A DNA stretch of 60,386 nucleotides from Dyella sp. C11 (GTDB lineage Bacteria > Pseudomonadota > Gammaproteobacteria > Xanthomonadales > Rhodanobacteraceae). The stretch spans positions 1 through 60,386 of the forward strand of contig NZ_QAVX01000027.1 in the NCBI RefSeq assembly GCF_003121485.1, in the 5' to 3' direction. The position numbers and the translations under genes were made by a program. Below are positions 26,408 to 35,919 of the stretch, piece after piece. Positions within the stretch are counted from its first letter, which is position 1, and every line of letters starts with the position of its first letter. The notes beneath the pieces were generated by a model that saw only the letters and a list, made by a program, of their open reading frames with translations, was not told the origin of the DNA and searched no databases.

Positions 26408-27388
26408 CTGCTCCCACAAACGACGGACTTTCCGGCTTTTTGCAGCGAAGTTGTCGAGAAATTCCTTCAAGTCGTCAGGCAGCGGCGCGGAAAAGCTGTA
26501 CGAGCGGCCGTCCAGCTCGAAACTCATGTGCGACGCGTGCAGGAACAGGCGATTCAACCCCAGCTCCTTGAACGCCTTGTTCATTTCCTTGTTGCCGTAC
26601 TTCGGGTCGCCCGCCAGCGGGTGGCCGATATGCGCGGCATGAACGCGGATCTGGTGGGTGCGTCCCGTTCCCAGGGTCGCCTGCATCAGGCGCGCGCCGG
26701 GGTATTGCTCCGCTTCCTGGAAGAACGTGAGCGAGGGCTTGCCATTGTCAGACACCCGGACCATGCGTTCGCCGCCCTGCAGCACCGACTTCAGCAGCGG
26801 CGCATTGACGTTGAACTTGGCCTTTCCGGGGTGACCCACCATCAGGCAGAGGTACTGCTTGGTCACCGAACCGTCCCGGATGGCCGCCTGCAAGCCGGTC
26901 AACCCGGCTCGCGTCTTGGCGAACACCAGCACGCCGCTGGTATCGCGGTCGAGGCGGTGAACCAATTCCAGGTGTTCGGTGGGACGGGCCGCACGAAGCA
27001 GCTCGATGGCACCGTGACTCACCCCGCTGCCACCATGGCTGGCGATGCCGGAGGGCTTGTCGATGACCAGAAAGTGCTTGTCTTCAAAGATGATCGACTC
27101 AACCACCGATGAGACCATGCCGGCTGCCGGACCCTTTTCCGGCGCCTTCTCGGCCATCCGGACGGGCGGAATACGCAGCATGTCACCAGCCGCGAGACGC
27201 GTTTCCGGCTTGGCGCGCTTCCCGTTCACGCGCACCTGTCCCGTACGCAGGATGCGGTAAATCATGCTCTTCGGAACGCCTTTGAGCAGGGTCATCAGTG
27301 CGTTATCGATACGCTGACCGTCCCGCTCGGGGCCGATCTCGACTTGACGCACACCCTGAGGTGCGCCGGGGGAAGTTGCCGTCTGCAT
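26375..27388 (-). CDS. rluC: 23S rRNA pseudouridine(955/2504/2580) synthase RluC
   Basis: The 337-residue protein has an N-terminal S4 RNA-binding domain (~25-75, RIDNALMTLLKGVPKSMIYRILRTGQVRVNGKR) and a RluA-type catalytic domain. The catalytic aspartate is D147 in HRLDRDTSG. RluC isomerises three uridines of 23S rRNA. Divergent placement from rne matches E. coli and other gammaproteobacteria and supports the RluC rather than RluD assignment. The C-terminal 11 codons overlap the convergent CPBP-like gene. Confidence 0.93.
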   Translation of the reverse strand: MQTATSPGAPQGVRQVEIGPERDGQRIDNALMTLLKGVPKSMIYRILRTGQVRVNGKRAKPETRLAAGDMLRIPPVRMAEKAPEKGPAAGMVSSVVESIIFEDKHFLVIDKPSGIASHGGSGVSHGAIELLRAARPTEHLELVHRLDRDTSGVLVFAKTRAGLTGLQAAIRDGSVTKQYLCLMVGHPGKAKFNVNAPLLKSVLQGGERMVRVSDNGKPSLTFFQEAEQYPGARLMQATLGTGRTHQIRVHAAHIGHPLAGDPKYGNKEMNKAFKELGLNRLFLHASHMSFELDGRSYSFSAPLPDDLKEFLDNFAAKSRKVRRLWEQLQEEARTDLE

Positions 27389-27732
27389 TGAAAAAAACCT
27401 GACGAAATAGGATACTCGGCCGGCGTTTGGTCCCGCCCTGCCGAAGTTCGGATGGAGTCGGGACGCCCATCCCGTGACGTCGGCGAGGATAGCGCCGGTC
27501 GCCTCTCTGGCAGCCGGTTGCTGCTCCCTTACATCGTAACGGTTTGGGTTGTCGTTTGTCCGGTTCTTGAAGGGTTCCGGAGGGCGGTCGGCGCAAGCCT
27601 AAGAATCATCCCGGCACCGAGAACGATGCCGTCATTTGCCGCTTAACCGCAGCGGCGCGATCCCCGGCAGGCCGCCGAAGCGACTGGCGCCACCGAGGCA
27701 CGCGACGCGCGGCAAGCCGAGGAAAAATTACA
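27389..27732. promoter_or_regulatory. Divergent rluC/rne promoter region and long rne leader
   Basis: The 344-bp gap between divergent rluC and rne contains no open frame of note. In E. coli the rne transcript has a leader of similar length, through which RNase E controls its own mRNA. The size and GC-rich dyads here fit such a leader. I cannot place the promoter or the regulatory hairpin with confidence. A GAGG ribosome site precedes the rne ATG. Confidence 0.55.
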
Positions 27733-30700
27733 ATGAAACGTATGTTGATCAACGCAACTCAGCGTGAAGAGTTGCGCGTGGCCATCGTCGATGGCCAGAC
27801 CCTTTACGATCTCGACATCGAAATCCCTTCCCGCGAACAGAAAAAGGCCAATATCTACAAGGGCCGCATCACTCGCGTCGAGCCTTCCCTGGAAGCCTGT
27901 TTCGTCGACTACGGCGCCGAACGCCACGGCTTCCTCCCGCTGAAGGAAATCGCCCGCGAGTACTTCACGCCGGGCCTGGACCCCAACAAAGCCAACATTC
28001 GCGACCTCATCAAGGAAGGTCACGAAGTGGTCGTGCAGGTCGAGAAGGAAGAACGCGGCAACAAGGGCGCAGCGCTGACCACCTTCATCAGCCTCGCCGG
28101 CCGCTACATGGTGCTGATGCCCAACAACCCGAAGGCGGGTGGCGTGTCGCGTCGCATCGAGGGCGAAGACCGCCAGGCTTTGAAGGAAGCCTTGGAGCAT
28201 CTCAACGTCCCTGACGACGTGGGCCTCATCGTGCGCACCGCCGGCCTCGGCCGCGACGCCGAAGAACTGCAGTGGGATCTCGATTACCTGCTGCAGCTGT
28301 GGAAGGCCATCTCCGGCGCCGCCCAGGCGCAGAAGGCCCCGTTCCTGATCTACCAGGAATCGAAGCTGTTCATCCGCGCCCTGCGCGACTACCTGCGCAG
28401 CGACATCGGCGAGATCCTCATCGACGAGGAATCGCTCTATAACGACGCGCGCGAGTTCATGCAGCAGGTGATGCCCAACGCCCTGCGCAAGCTCAAGATG
28501 TACCGCGACGAGACCCCGCTGTTCTCGCGCTACCAGATCGAAACCCAGATTGAGAGCGTGTTCGACCGCCAGGTCCGCCTGCCCTCCGGCGGCTCGATCG
28601 TGGTCGACCAGACCGAAGCCCTTACCGCCATCGACATCAACTCGTCGAAGGCCACCAAGGGCAGCGACATCGAAGAAACCGCGTTCAACACCAACCTGGA
28701 AGCGGCGGTGGAAATCGCCCGCCAGCTGCGCATCCGCGATGCCGGCGGCCTGATCGTGATCGACTTCATCGACATGGACAGCCCCAAGCACCAGCGTGAA
28801 GTGGAAGAGCGTCTCAAGGACGCCCTGAAGCTGGACCGCGCCCGCGTGCAGATTGGCCGCATTTCGCGCTTCGGCCTGCTGGAGATGTCCCGCCAGCGCC
28901 TGCGTCCGTCGCTGGGCGAAGCCACCCAGGTGGTGTGCCCCCGCTGCGAAGGCCACGGCCACATCCGTGGCGTGGAATCGCTGGCGCTGTCGACCCTGCG
29001 CCTCATCGAAGAGCACGCCATGAAGGACAACACCGGCCAGGTGCTGGTGCAGGCCCCGCCGAGCGTGGCCAACTTCATGCTCAACGAGAAGCGTGCCAGC
29101 GTGGTCGAGATCGAGCTGCGCAACAAGGTGCACGTGGTCATCGTGGCCGACGACAAGCTTGAAACGCCGCACATCGAAATCCAGCGCATCCGCGAAGCGG
29201 ACATGGGCGAGCACAGCAAGCCCAGCTACGAGCGCCTAACGGCCGTCGAGGCCTCGCCGGTCCCGAAGATGGGCCAGACCCTGGGCAGCAGCGAGCAGCC
29301 CGCCGTGAGCGGCATCGTGCCGTCCAGCCCCGCGCCCGTGCGCGAAGAGACCGCATCGGCTGCCACGGCTCCGCAGGCCCAGCCCGCACGCCAGGCTGCC
29401 GCAGCACCAGCGCCGAGCGGCGGCGTCCTGTCGCGACTGCTTGGCTGGTTCCGCGGCACGGCAGCCCCGGCGGCGCCCGCTCCGGTGGCAAAGGCCGAGT
29501 CGGCCCCTGCCCCGCGCAACAACCAGCGTCGCGATGATCGCCAGCGCCAGGGCCAGGGTGGCCAGCAGGGCAATCGTCAGCAGCAACAGCAGCAGCGCCG
29601 TGAGCAGCCGCAGCAAGGCCAGAAGGGCCAGCAGCAAGCCAAGGGCAACCGCCAGCAGCAACAGCCGCGCCAGCAGCAGGCACAGCCGTCGGCCAAGCAG
29701 GAACAGCGTCAGCAGCAGCCCAAGGCCGAAGGCCAGCAGCCGCAGAACGAGCGCAAGCAGCAGCCGCGTCAGGAGCAGCAACCGCGCCAGCAGCGCGCCG
29801 ACCATCCGCAGCAGCCCGCCCAGACGCAACAGACACCGATTGCAACCGAGGCTCCCGCAAACGCCGCCGTTGAGCGCCACGTCCAGGCGCCTGGCGTCGA
29901 TGTGATCAAGGATGTCGTGGCACCGGTTGAGGCCGCCAATGAAGCCGCAGGCTCGGTGGCAACGCCAGCGGCTGCCGCAGGAACGCCCGAAGCCGAAGGC
30001 GGCCAGTCGCGCCGTCGCCGTGGTCGTCGTGGCGGTCGCCGCCGTCGTCGCCACGAGGACGCCGCCCAGGCCGGTACCGAGGTCGCAGCCGGCGCAGACG
30101 ACGATCATCTGAACGATCTGGATGACGAAGACCGCACCGAGAGCACGGCCGCCGTCACCGCCGCTCCGGCCCCGGCGACGCAGGCTTCGACTGCACCGAT
30201 CGCCGCCGTGACCGCAACGGTTGTTGCCGCTGCGGTTGCGCACGCAGCCTCTGAGACACCGGTGGCCGATGCAGCACCGTCCACGGCAAATCATGACGTG
30301 GAAGCGACATCGAAGCCCGTCGAAACGCATGCACCGGAACAGGTCATCAGCGCCGTGGCGCCCGCGTCGTTCAACCTGCCGACGCTGCCTCCCATTCCCG
30401 CGGTGGAAGCCGTCGCCGAGGTGGTGACGGAGCACGTCCACGTCGAAGCGCCCGTTGCCCCGGTTGCGGTGCACGAAACGCCTTCGCAGGAGCACGCCGC
30501 CGAAGTCGTTGCCGAGGTGAAAGAGGATGTCCAGCCGCTGACCACCAACGTGGCGGCCACTGCCGCTCATGCGCCGGAGCCCGTTCAGCACGTCACCGAA
30601 CAGGTGCACGAGGCGAAGGTCAGCACCACGGTCGATTTCGGCACGCATGTCGACATCTCACCCAAGGTCGATGCGGTGATCGAGTCGCCCAAGGTGGCCC

Positions 30701-30903
30701 AGGCATCCGTAACGGCAGCCGATTCGGTGACGTCGACGGTGGAGAGTGCGGAAGTCACGGTGGCATCGGAAACGCTCGCCACGCCTCCTGCCCAGGGAGA
30801 TCTTCTGGCGCATGCCGGCCTGGCATCGGAAGAGGCTGTGCCGACCTCGACTCCCGAGGAAAGCGTTGAAGACCTGAAGAAGGATGCGTCGTCGCACGGC
30901 TGA
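27733..30903 (+). CDS. rne: Ribonuclease E
   Basis: The 1056-residue endonuclease has an S1 domain (~35-120), a DNase I-like catalytic domain with metal-binding D301 and D344, and a zinc-link C402-P-R-C405. This catalytic half is canonical. The C-terminal half is disordered. It contains a likely membrane-targeting amphipathic helix [13 protein letters not shown] (563-575), a long Q/R-rich tract (~595-705), an arginine-rich block ([15 protein letters not shown], ~757-771) and an A/V/E-rich tail. RNase E starts decay of most mRNAs and matures rRNA and tRNA; the tail should bind RNA and degradosome partners. A strong terminator follows. Confidence 0.97.
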   Translation: MKRMLINATQREELRVAIVDGQTLYDLDIEIPSREQKKANIYKGRITRVEPSLEACFVDYGAERHGFLPLKEIAREYFTPGLDPNKANIRDLIKEGHEVVVQVEKEERGNKGAALTTFISLAGRYMVLMPNNPKAGGVSRRIEGEDRQALKEALEHLNVPDDVGLIVRTAGLGRDAEELQWDLDYLLQLWKAISGAAQAQKAPFLIYQESKLFIRALRDYLRSDIGEILIDEESLYNDAREFMQQVMPNALRKLKMYRDETPLFSRYQIETQIESVFDRQVRLPSGGSIVVDQTEALTAIDINSSKATKGSDIEETAFNTNLEAAVEIARQLRIRDAGGLIVIDFIDMDSPKHQREVEERLKDALKLDRARVQIGRISRFGLLEMSRQRLRPSLGEATQVVCPRCEGHGHIRGVESLALSTLRLIEEHAMKDNTGQVLVQAPPSVANFMLNEKRASVVEIELRNKVHVVIVADDKLETPHIEIQRIREADMGEHSKPSYERLTAVEASPVPKMGQTLGSSEQPAVSGIVPSSPAPVREETASAATAPQAQPARQAAAAPAPSGGVLSRLLGWFRGTAAPAAPAPVAKAESAPAPRNNQRRDDRQRQGQGGQQGNRQQQQQQRREQPQQGQKGQQQAKGNRQQQQPRQQQAQPSAKQEQRQQQPKAEGQQPQNERKQQPRQEQQPRQQRADHPQQPAQTQQTPIATEAPANAAVERHVQAPGVDVIKDVVAPVEAANEAAGSVATPAAAAGTPEAEGGQSRRRRGRRGGRRRRRHEDAAQAGTEVAAGADDDHLNDLDDEDRTESTAAVTAAPAPATQASTAPIAAVTATVVAAAVAHAASETPVADAAPSTANHDVEATSKPVETHAPEQVISAVAPASFNLPTLPPIPAVEAVAEVVTEHVHVEAPVAPVAVHETPSQEHAAEVVAEVKEDVQPLTTNVAATAAHAPEPVQHVTEQVHEAKVSTTVDFGTHVDISPKVDAVIESPKVAQASVTAADSVTSTVESAEVTVASETLATPPAQGDLLAHAGLASEEAVPTSTPEESVEDLKKDASSHG

Positions 30904-30921
30904 CGCAGCAAGGAAGGAAAT

Positions 30922-30954
30922 AAAAAAGCCGGGCAATTGCCCGGCTTTTTTTTG
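30922..30954. terminator. Bidirectional rho-independent terminator
   Basis: AAAAAAGCCGGGCAATTGCCCGGCTTTTTTTT is a perfect palindrome with A and T runs, between convergent rne and the response-regulator gene. Confidence 0.93.
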
Positions 30955-30967
30955 GCATCGTCTGCGG

Positions 30968-31636
30968 TCAATTACCAGGAAGATTGTTGCCCACCTGGTT
31001 GTTGTGGGTGTCCAGCAAGCCGTGGATGGTCATAAGGTGCGCAAGGCTGATCACGTGATCGACCTGCAGCTTCTCCATCAAGCGCTGCTTGTAGGTCGAG
31101 ACGGTCTTGGGGCTCAGGTTGAGCTGCTCGCCAATCAGGGTAAGCGCCTTGCCTCGAACCAGCATCATGGCCACCTCAAGCTCGCGGCTGGAGAGCGCAT
31201 CAAACGGTGATCCTTCGCCATCCAGCGTCGCAAGCGCGAGTTGCTGCGCCACGACCGGTGCGAGATACCGCCTTCCCGAAGCCACCTGGTGAACGGCGTC
31301 GAGCAATTCCTCTGACGTGCATCCCTTCGTGAGATAACCAAGCGCGCCCGCATCGAGCAGGCGCTTGGGGAAACGGGCGTCATCGACCACCGTGACGATG
31401 ATGATGTGCGTGGCGAGCTTGGAACGCGACACGCGCTCGGTAAGCTCGATTCCGCTCATGCCGGGCATGTGGACATCCACGAGCGCAATGTCCGGCGTCT
31501 TGCTGCGGATAAGCCTCAGCCCCTCTTCAGCCGTTCCTGCCTCGCCGCAGATTTGAATATCCGGCTGCTGCTGCAGGATCATCCTGAACCCCGTACGCAC
31601 CAGCTCGTGATCGTCAATCAATACAACCTTGATCAC
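30968..31636 (-). CDS. GacA/UvrY-type LuxR-family response regulator
   Basis: The 222-residue protein has a receiver domain (1-120) with acidic pocket D8/D9, phosphorylation site D54 (ALVDVHMPGMSG) and the conserved K in GYLTKG. A LuxR/NarL helix-turn-helix follows (~150-215, LSSRELEVAMMLVRGKALTLIGEQLNLSPKTVSTYKQRLMEKLQ). Sequence style fits the GacA/UvrY group that activates small RNAs antagonising CsrA. GTG 31636 is chosen because AGGAGG sits 7 bases upstream. An inverted repeat CTTAG-N13-CTAAG lies upstream. No cognate kinase gene is in the window. Confidence 0.9.
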   Translation of the reverse strand: MIKVVLIDDHELVRTGFRMILQQQPDIQICGEAGTAEEGLRLIRSKTPDIALVDVHMPGMSGIELTERVSRSKLATHIIIVTVVDDARFPKRLLDAGALGYLTKGCTSEELLDAVHQVASGRRYLAPVVAQQLALATLDGEGSPFDALSSRELEVAMMLVRGKALTLIGEQLNLSPKTVSTYKQRLMEKLQVDHVISLAHLMTIHGLLDTHNNQVGNNLPGN

Positions 31637-31704
31637 CAGTCGCCCTCCTTGGGTGTGTCCGGGGAACATAGGCTGCGACATAACCCAATGCAAGCACCCG
31701 ACGT

Positions 31705-31727
31705 CTTAGAAAAATCCGATAACTAAG
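31705..31727. promoter_or_regulatory. Inverted repeat CTTAG-N13-CTAAG upstream of the response regulator
   Basis: Five-base arms at 31705-31709 and 31723-31727 enclose an A-rich centre (AAAAATCCGATAA). NarL/LuxR-type regulators often bind AT-rich dyads with TTAG/CTAA arms, so autoregulation is possible. It lies about 70 bp before the GTG start. Confidence 0.35.
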
Positions 31728-31787
31728 CACTCTTACGAGCGTCTGCGACATTGCCTTACAGAGCTCGCCCTGGAAGTGCTGACGAGT

Positions 31788-32033
31788 CTATTCGACACCG
31801 GTTGACCAGTTGCGTAGCCCTTCGGCATCGAGATCAAAATCCTCGACCACTACGGTGATGACTTGACCGCGTGCGTCAGACCACTGTTGTTCGCCGACTC
31901 GACGAAAGACGCCTTCAATGATGGCGCCCTGCGCGATCAGGCAATCACTTTCGCAGTGACCCACGACATACCCTTCCGGCAGTTCCGCCGCGACACGGCG
32001 ATCGTAGGGTCCGAGAAATCTGATGCCGCGCAT
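31788..32033 (-). CDS. Small hypothetical protein
   Basis: The 81-residue acidic protein reads MRGIRFLGPYDRRVAAELPEGYVVGHCESDCLIAQGAIIEGVFRRVG... and ends NWSTGVE. A GAGGG sequence 5-9 bases upstream of ATG 32033 supports the start. Beta-rich and probably cytoplasmic. No family is recognised. Confidence 0.62.
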   Translation of the reverse strand: MRGIRFLGPYDRRVAAELPEGYVVGHCESDCLIAQGAIIEGVFRRVGEQQWSDARGQVITVVVEDFDLDAEGLRNWSTGVE

Positions 32034-32158
32034 GACATCCCTCGATGCGCCGAATGTGGCGACTGATCAAGCCAGCGATACCCCGAACCGGGATACCACG
32101 GCTGGCGGGGGAATTTAAGTTACTAGACGAAAGCTCGCAGCTCAATGAAACAGCAGAA

Positions 32159-32578
32159 CTACATATCGCGCGGATCGAGCCTGGGGCCCCCGACATAGGT
32201 GAAGGTCAGCTGGGCGTCTTCGCCAAGGCGCGTCGTCGGAATAAGCAGAATTTCCGTATCGCTTTTATTCCAGGCGAACGAGCCGGCCGTTGCCCGGGGC
32301 GCGCCGTACTTCCTGGTCAGGTCCGAGGCAATGCCGTGGACGGCGTCGGCACGAACACGGAACGTGAGCATGCCCACGTTCCCTTCACGATCGAGCCTGA
32401 CGAACAGCTGAGCAGGCTGCCCCAGGTACGTATCGGCAAGCACACCGTTGCTGCCTGCCAACCGACCACTCAACTCCGCCGGCGGCGGAGCCCCGAGAGT
32501 TATCCCCTTGACCTTCAGCCCGGCCGCAGATGCGGTCACCGCAGCCAACCCCAGAACCAGAGCCACGAACCAACGCAT
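32159..32578 (-). CDS. Exported protein of unknown function
   Basis: The 139-residue protein starts with a signal peptide (MRWFVALVLGLAAVTASAAG). The mature part reads LKVKGITLGAPPPAELSGRLAG ... LFVRLDREGNVGMLTFRVRADAVHGIASDLTRKYGAPRATAGSFAWNKSDTEILLIP. The DLTRKYGAP and following W resemble the repeated alpha/beta unit seen in many small exported proteins. AGGGG 6-10 bases before ATG 32578 supports the start over GTG 32584. Confidence 0.72.
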   Translation of the reverse strand: MRWFVALVLGLAAVTASAAGLKVKGITLGAPPPAELSGRLAGSNGVLADTYLGQPAQLFVRLDREGNVGMLTFRVRADAVHGIASDLTRKYGAPRATAGSFAWNKSDTEILLIPTTRLGEDAQLTFTYVGGPRLDPRDM

Positions 32579-32657
32579 AGACACCCCTATCTACGAATGG
32601 CGGACCAACCGAGGCATTGCGGACCCGGACACGCAAGCCAAAACGCTTCAAACCGTT

Positions 32658-32744
32658 GGTGCCCGGAGACGGGATCGAACCGTCATACCCTTGCGGGTGA
32701 GGGATTTTAAGTCCCTTGCGTCTACCAGTTTCGCCATCCGGGCC
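32658..32744 (-). tRNA. tRNA-Leu (anticodon UAA)
   Basis: The minus strand gives an 87-nt class II tRNA with acceptor GCCCGGA / TCCGGGC, encoded CCA, the T-loop GGTTCGATCCC and a long variable arm (CACCCGCAAGGGTA). The anticodon loop is CTTAAAA, anticodon TAA. It is the last of three tRNA genes transcribed on this strand. Confidence 0.95.
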
Positions 32745-32937
32745 ATGCGGAAGGATGCGAATCCTAGCATGCGGAGGCTGGGACACCTTTGCTCGAACGC
32801 GCACGCCTCGGAAAGAACCCTTCCGGCAAAGGTGACATTGCGAAAGATGCGTCGATCGCATGAGCACGGCCGACACTCATTCGATCGCGAGGAATGGCAG
32901 AAGCCGAACGCCCCGGCTGTCGCGGGTCTACGGCCAT

Positions 32938-32965
32938 AAAAAAAGCGCCCTTAAGGCGCTTTTCT
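32938..32965 (-). terminator. Terminator between tRNA-Cys and tRNA-Leu
   Basis: On the minus strand AAAAGCGCC TTAA GGGCGCTTTT runs into a T run. It lies just after tRNA-Cys, so tRNA-Leu probably has its own promoter or depends on read-through. Confidence 0.75.
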
Positions 32966-32975
32966 CGATGTGCAA

Positions 32976-33049
32976 TGGAGGCCTGGGTCGGAATCGAACC
33001 GGCGTACACGGCTTTGCAGGCCGCTGCATGACCACTCTGCCACCAGGCC
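32976..33049 (-). tRNA. tRNA-Cys (anticodon GCA)
   Basis: A 74-nt minus-strand cloverleaf with acceptor GGCCTGG / CCAGGCC, encoded TCCA end, T-loop GGTTCGATTCC and anticodon loop CTGCAAA. Confidence 0.95.
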
Positions 33050-33095
33050 ATTGCACAGAGATCGTAACCCGAAAAAGGGATTACCACCCTCTGAT

Positions 33096-33123
33096 AAAAC
33101 AAAACCTCGGGTTTCCGAGGCTT
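33096..33123 (-). terminator. Terminator-like hairpin between tRNA-Gly and tRNA-Cys
   Basis: Minus-strand stem CCTCGG AAAC CCGAGG followed by TTTTGTTTT. It may be a terminator or a processing hairpin between the two tRNAs. Confidence 0.65.
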
Positions 33124-33133
33124 TGCAGAAAAC

Positions 33134-33209
<76 letters not shown>

Positions 33210-33477
33210 ATCAGAGTCAGAAATAATAGCAGAACCTCGGCATTTGTGAAGAGTCTGGGAAGGCTTTTTTTCACAATTCTCCTCAGCGACAGCCTCCGGA
33301 AGGATCACGGGCGAAGCCGATGGAAAACATCGTTTCACCTTCCCCAGCAACAAGAGCACGTATACGCGTTGCTGGCGCAACAGTCCGTCCGATTTGCAGC
33401 GACTGGTATCTGCGGCGCGCGGGCTTATCTTGTCGTCAGGCGCCACAAGGGCGCTCCACCATCAACAGGAGTGCAGC

Positions 33478-34179
33478 ATGATCGACCGTCGACCGTTCAA
33501 TAGTCTGGGCGGAGCCAACCACGGCTGGCTCGACGCCAAGCACCACTTCTCGTTTGCCAACTATAACGATGCTTCCCGCATGGGCTGGGGCGCGTTGCGT
33601 GTGTGGAATGACGACACCATTGCGTCGCAGACCGGGTTTCCCCCGCATCCGCATTCGGAGATGGAAATCATCACCTATGTGCGCGAAGGCGCGATCACGC
33701 ATCAGGACAGCCTGGGCAACAAGGGGCGTACCATCGCGGGCGATGTGCAGGTGATGAGCGCGGGCTCCGGCATCACGCATGCGGAGTACAACCTCGAATC
33801 GGAAACCACTCGCATCTTCCAGATCTGGATCATCCCGGATCAACATGGCAAGCCGCCGTCGTGGGGCACCAAGCCCTTCCCGATCGGCGATCGCTCGGGC
33901 CGCTTTGTCACGCTGGCCAGCGGCTTCAAGGAAGACGGTGATGCCCTGCCCTTGCGCACGAATGCGCGCGTACTCGGTGCATCGCTGAAGGCGGGTGAGA
34001 CGGCTGAATACGAGCTCGACGCGAGCCGCTACGCGTACCTCGTGCCGGCCACGGGCAAGATCGAGCTCAATGGCGTCTCGCTCGATGCGCGTGATGGCGC
34101 GGCCATCCGCAATGAAACGAAGTTGACCGTGAAGGCACTGGAAGACAGCGAGCTGGTGCTGGTCGACAGCGCACCGTAA
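33478..34179 (+). CDS. Pirin-family protein (YhhW-like)
   Basis: The 233-residue bicupin protein has the pirin metal-binding pattern in the N-terminal cupin: GFPPHPHSEMEIITYVREGAITHQDSLGN with two histidines, and HAEYN with E further on. Bacterial YhhW has quercetinase activity in vitro and contains one metal. The physiological substrate is unknown. ATG 33478 follows GGAG by 6 bases. The upstream 268 bp to tRNA-Gly hold no other gene. Confidence 0.9.
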   Translation: MIDRRPFNSLGGANHGWLDAKHHFSFANYNDASRMGWGALRVWNDDTIASQTGFPPHPHSEMEIITYVREGAITHQDSLGNKGRTIAGDVQVMSAGSGITHAEYNLESETTRIFQIWIIPDQHGKPPSWGTKPFPIGDRSGRFVTLASGFKEDGDALPLRTNARVLGASLKAGETAEYELDASRYAYLVPATGKIELNGVSLDARDGAAIRNETKLTVKALEDSELVLVDSAP

Positions 34180-34279
34180 CGGGGCGTCGCGGGCGCGCAG
34201 CGGTTGCACGACCAAGGTGGGAGTGAACCGCTGCCGCACCCTTGCTAACCTCGCCTGATCCCCACGGGCGAGGTCAGCG

Positions 34280-35227
34280 ATGAATCACGGTATCCACACC
34301 ATCGATACAGGTTTCGTGCGGCCACGTTTCGATGCGGCGTATCTCCTGGTCGAAAACGGTCGCGCCGCTTTCATCGACTGCGGCACCAACCATGCCGTGC
34401 CGCGCATGCTTGATGCACTCAATCAAGCAGGCCTGACCACCGACCATGTCGATTGGCTGATTCTCACGCACGTGCATCTTGATCACGCCGGCGGTGCCGG
34501 CGAACTGATGGCGCATCTACCGCACGCCAGGCTCGTCGTGCATCCGCGCGGCGCGCGTCACATGATCGACCCGAGCCAGCTGTGGGCCGGTGCGTCGGCG
34601 GTATACGGCGAAGCGGTGATGGAGGCGACCTATGGACGGCTACGCCCCGTGCCCGCCGAACGCGTCGTGGAAGCGCCGGATGACTTCGTCGTCGATCTGG
34701 CGGGACGACCGTTGCGTTGCCTGGATACACCGGGACACGCGCGCCACCACCTGACCGTTTACGACGAACGCGCCGGGGTCTGCTTTACCGGCGACACTTT
34801 CGGTTTGTCGTATCGGGAATTCGATACCGCGAACGGGCCTTTCATCCTGCCGACCACGTCGCCCGTGCAATTCGATCCCGAGGCTTTGCACGCATCGATC
34901 AGGCGATTGACGGCGTTGAATCCCGCAGCCATGTATCTGACGCACTACGACCGCGTCGGCAACGTGGAAAAACTGGCGGGCGACTTGCACGTGCAAATCG
35001 ACGCCATGGTCGACATCGCGCGCGCCGCACAGGAACAATCGCTCGATGCATCGCAACGGCATGACGCCATGAAAACGGCGCTGACCGAGCTTTATGCGTC
35101 ACGCGCGCAGGCACACGGCTGGGAAGGCGATCGCGAACAGCTGCTCGAGATTCTCGGCATGGACATCGAACTCAACGCGCAAGGATTGGGCGTATGGCTG
35201 GACAGTCAGCACAAACGCGCCCGCTGA
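34280..35227 (+). CDS. Metallo-beta-lactamase-fold hydrolase
   Basis: The 315-residue protein has the MBL metal motif THVHLDHAGG (near residues 63-72), a downstream histidine in LDTPGHARHHLTVYD, and D in FTGDTFGLSYREFD. The C-terminal ~100 residues are helical. It is of the glyoxalase II-like/lactonase-like branch with two probable metal ions; the substrate cannot be assigned. It follows pirin by 100 bp and converges on the TetR gene with a 10-bp gap. Confidence 0.87.
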   Translation: MNHGIHTIDTGFVRPRFDAAYLLVENGRAAFIDCGTNHAVPRMLDALNQAGLTTDHVDWLILTHVHLDHAGGAGELMAHLPHARLVVHPRGARHMIDPSQLWAGASAVYGEAVMEATYGRLRPVPAERVVEAPDDFVVDLAGRPLRCLDTPGHARHHLTVYDERAGVCFTGDTFGLSYREFDTANGPFILPTTSPVQFDPEALHASIRRLTALNPAAMYLTHYDRVGNVEKLAGDLHVQIDAMVDIARAAQEQSLDASQRHDAMKTALTELYASRAQAHGWEGDREQLLEILGMDIELNAQGLGVWLDSQHKRAR

Positions 35228-35237
35228 TTCCGCAGGT

Positions 35238-35849
35238 TCAACGCATCGAGGCGTCTATCAACTGCTCGGCCACTTTCACCAGCGAGCTTGCGGGACCTTT
35301 CGGGCCAAACATCTGGCCTGACGCGTAAGTGCCTTCAAGCAGCAGCAGCAGACCATCGGCGAGTGTGTCGGGTTGCTTCGCACCCATGGCCGTCGACAAC
35401 TGCACCAGGCGTTCGCGAAACTTCCGCTTGTGTTCCTCGGCAACCTTGCGTGCCGGGTGGTCATCACCGGGATATTCGACAACGGCGTTGGTCAAGCCGC
35501 AGCCCCGGTAACCGATCTGCGTGGCGCGCTGGGCCAGGCCTTCCAGGTAAGCCATGAGTTGCGCACGCGCATCGTCGGGATACGTTTCCTTGCCGGCCTC
35601 GAACACTTGCCAGAAGGCCAGTTCGTAATCGCGCAGGTACTCGGCCGCCAGTTCATCCTTGGACGCGTAGCTGCGGTAGAGGCTGGGCTTGGTGACGCCG
35701 GCGCGGGACACGATTTCTTCCACGCCGATGGCGCGGATGCCTTCGCGATAGAACAACTCGCGCGCCGTGCTGCGGATACGATCCGCCGCCTTGGGCTTGG
35801 TATCGGCAGCGGTTTCCAGAGGCTTGGATTCGGAACGTTTGGCTGGCAT
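35238..35849 (-). CDS. TetR-family transcriptional repressor of the adjacent MFS gene
   Basis: The 203-residue protein has a TetR helix-turn-helix (~23-70: RIRSTARELFYREGIRAIGVEEIVSRAGVTKPSLYRSYASKDELAAEYL). A ligand-binding C-terminal domain follows. Two mirrored 15-bp operators in the 70-bp divergent gap to the MFS gene strongly suggest it represses that transporter and itself. The effector is unknown, perhaps a substrate of the pump. Confidence 0.92.
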   Translation of the reverse strand: MPAKRSESKPLETAADTKPKAADRIRSTARELFYREGIRAIGVEEIVSRAGVTKPSLYRSYASKDELAAEYLRDYELAFWQVFEAGKETYPDDARAQLMAYLEGLAQRATQIGYRGCGLTNAVVEYPGDDHPARKVAEEHKRKFRERLVQLSTAMGAKQPDTLADGLLLLLEGTYASGQMFGPKGPASSLVKVAEQLIDASMR

Positions 35850-35861
35850 GGCAAATCACGG

Positions 35862-35891
35862 TTGACAATGTTACCGATCGGTACGTAGCAT
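35862..35891 (+). promoter_or_regulatory. Predicted promoter of the MFS gene
   Basis: TTGACA at 35862-35867 and TAGCAT at 35886-35891 are 18 bp apart. The first operator fills the spacer, so repressor binding would exclude RNA polymerase. The start codon is only ~22 bases after the expected transcription start and has no Shine-Dalgarno sequence. Confidence 0.6.
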
Positions 35892-35919
35892 TCATCCACT
35901 CACCGTACCGATCGGTAAC
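35870..35919. promoter_or_regulatory. Twin palindromic TetR operators
   Basis: GTTACCGATCGGTAC (35870-35884) and its exact reverse complement GTACCGATCGGTAAC (35905-35919) flank a 20-bp centre. Each contains the near-palindrome TACCGATCGGTA. Equivalent positions lie 35 bp apart. The second operator directly abuts the MFS start codon. Confidence 0.85.
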
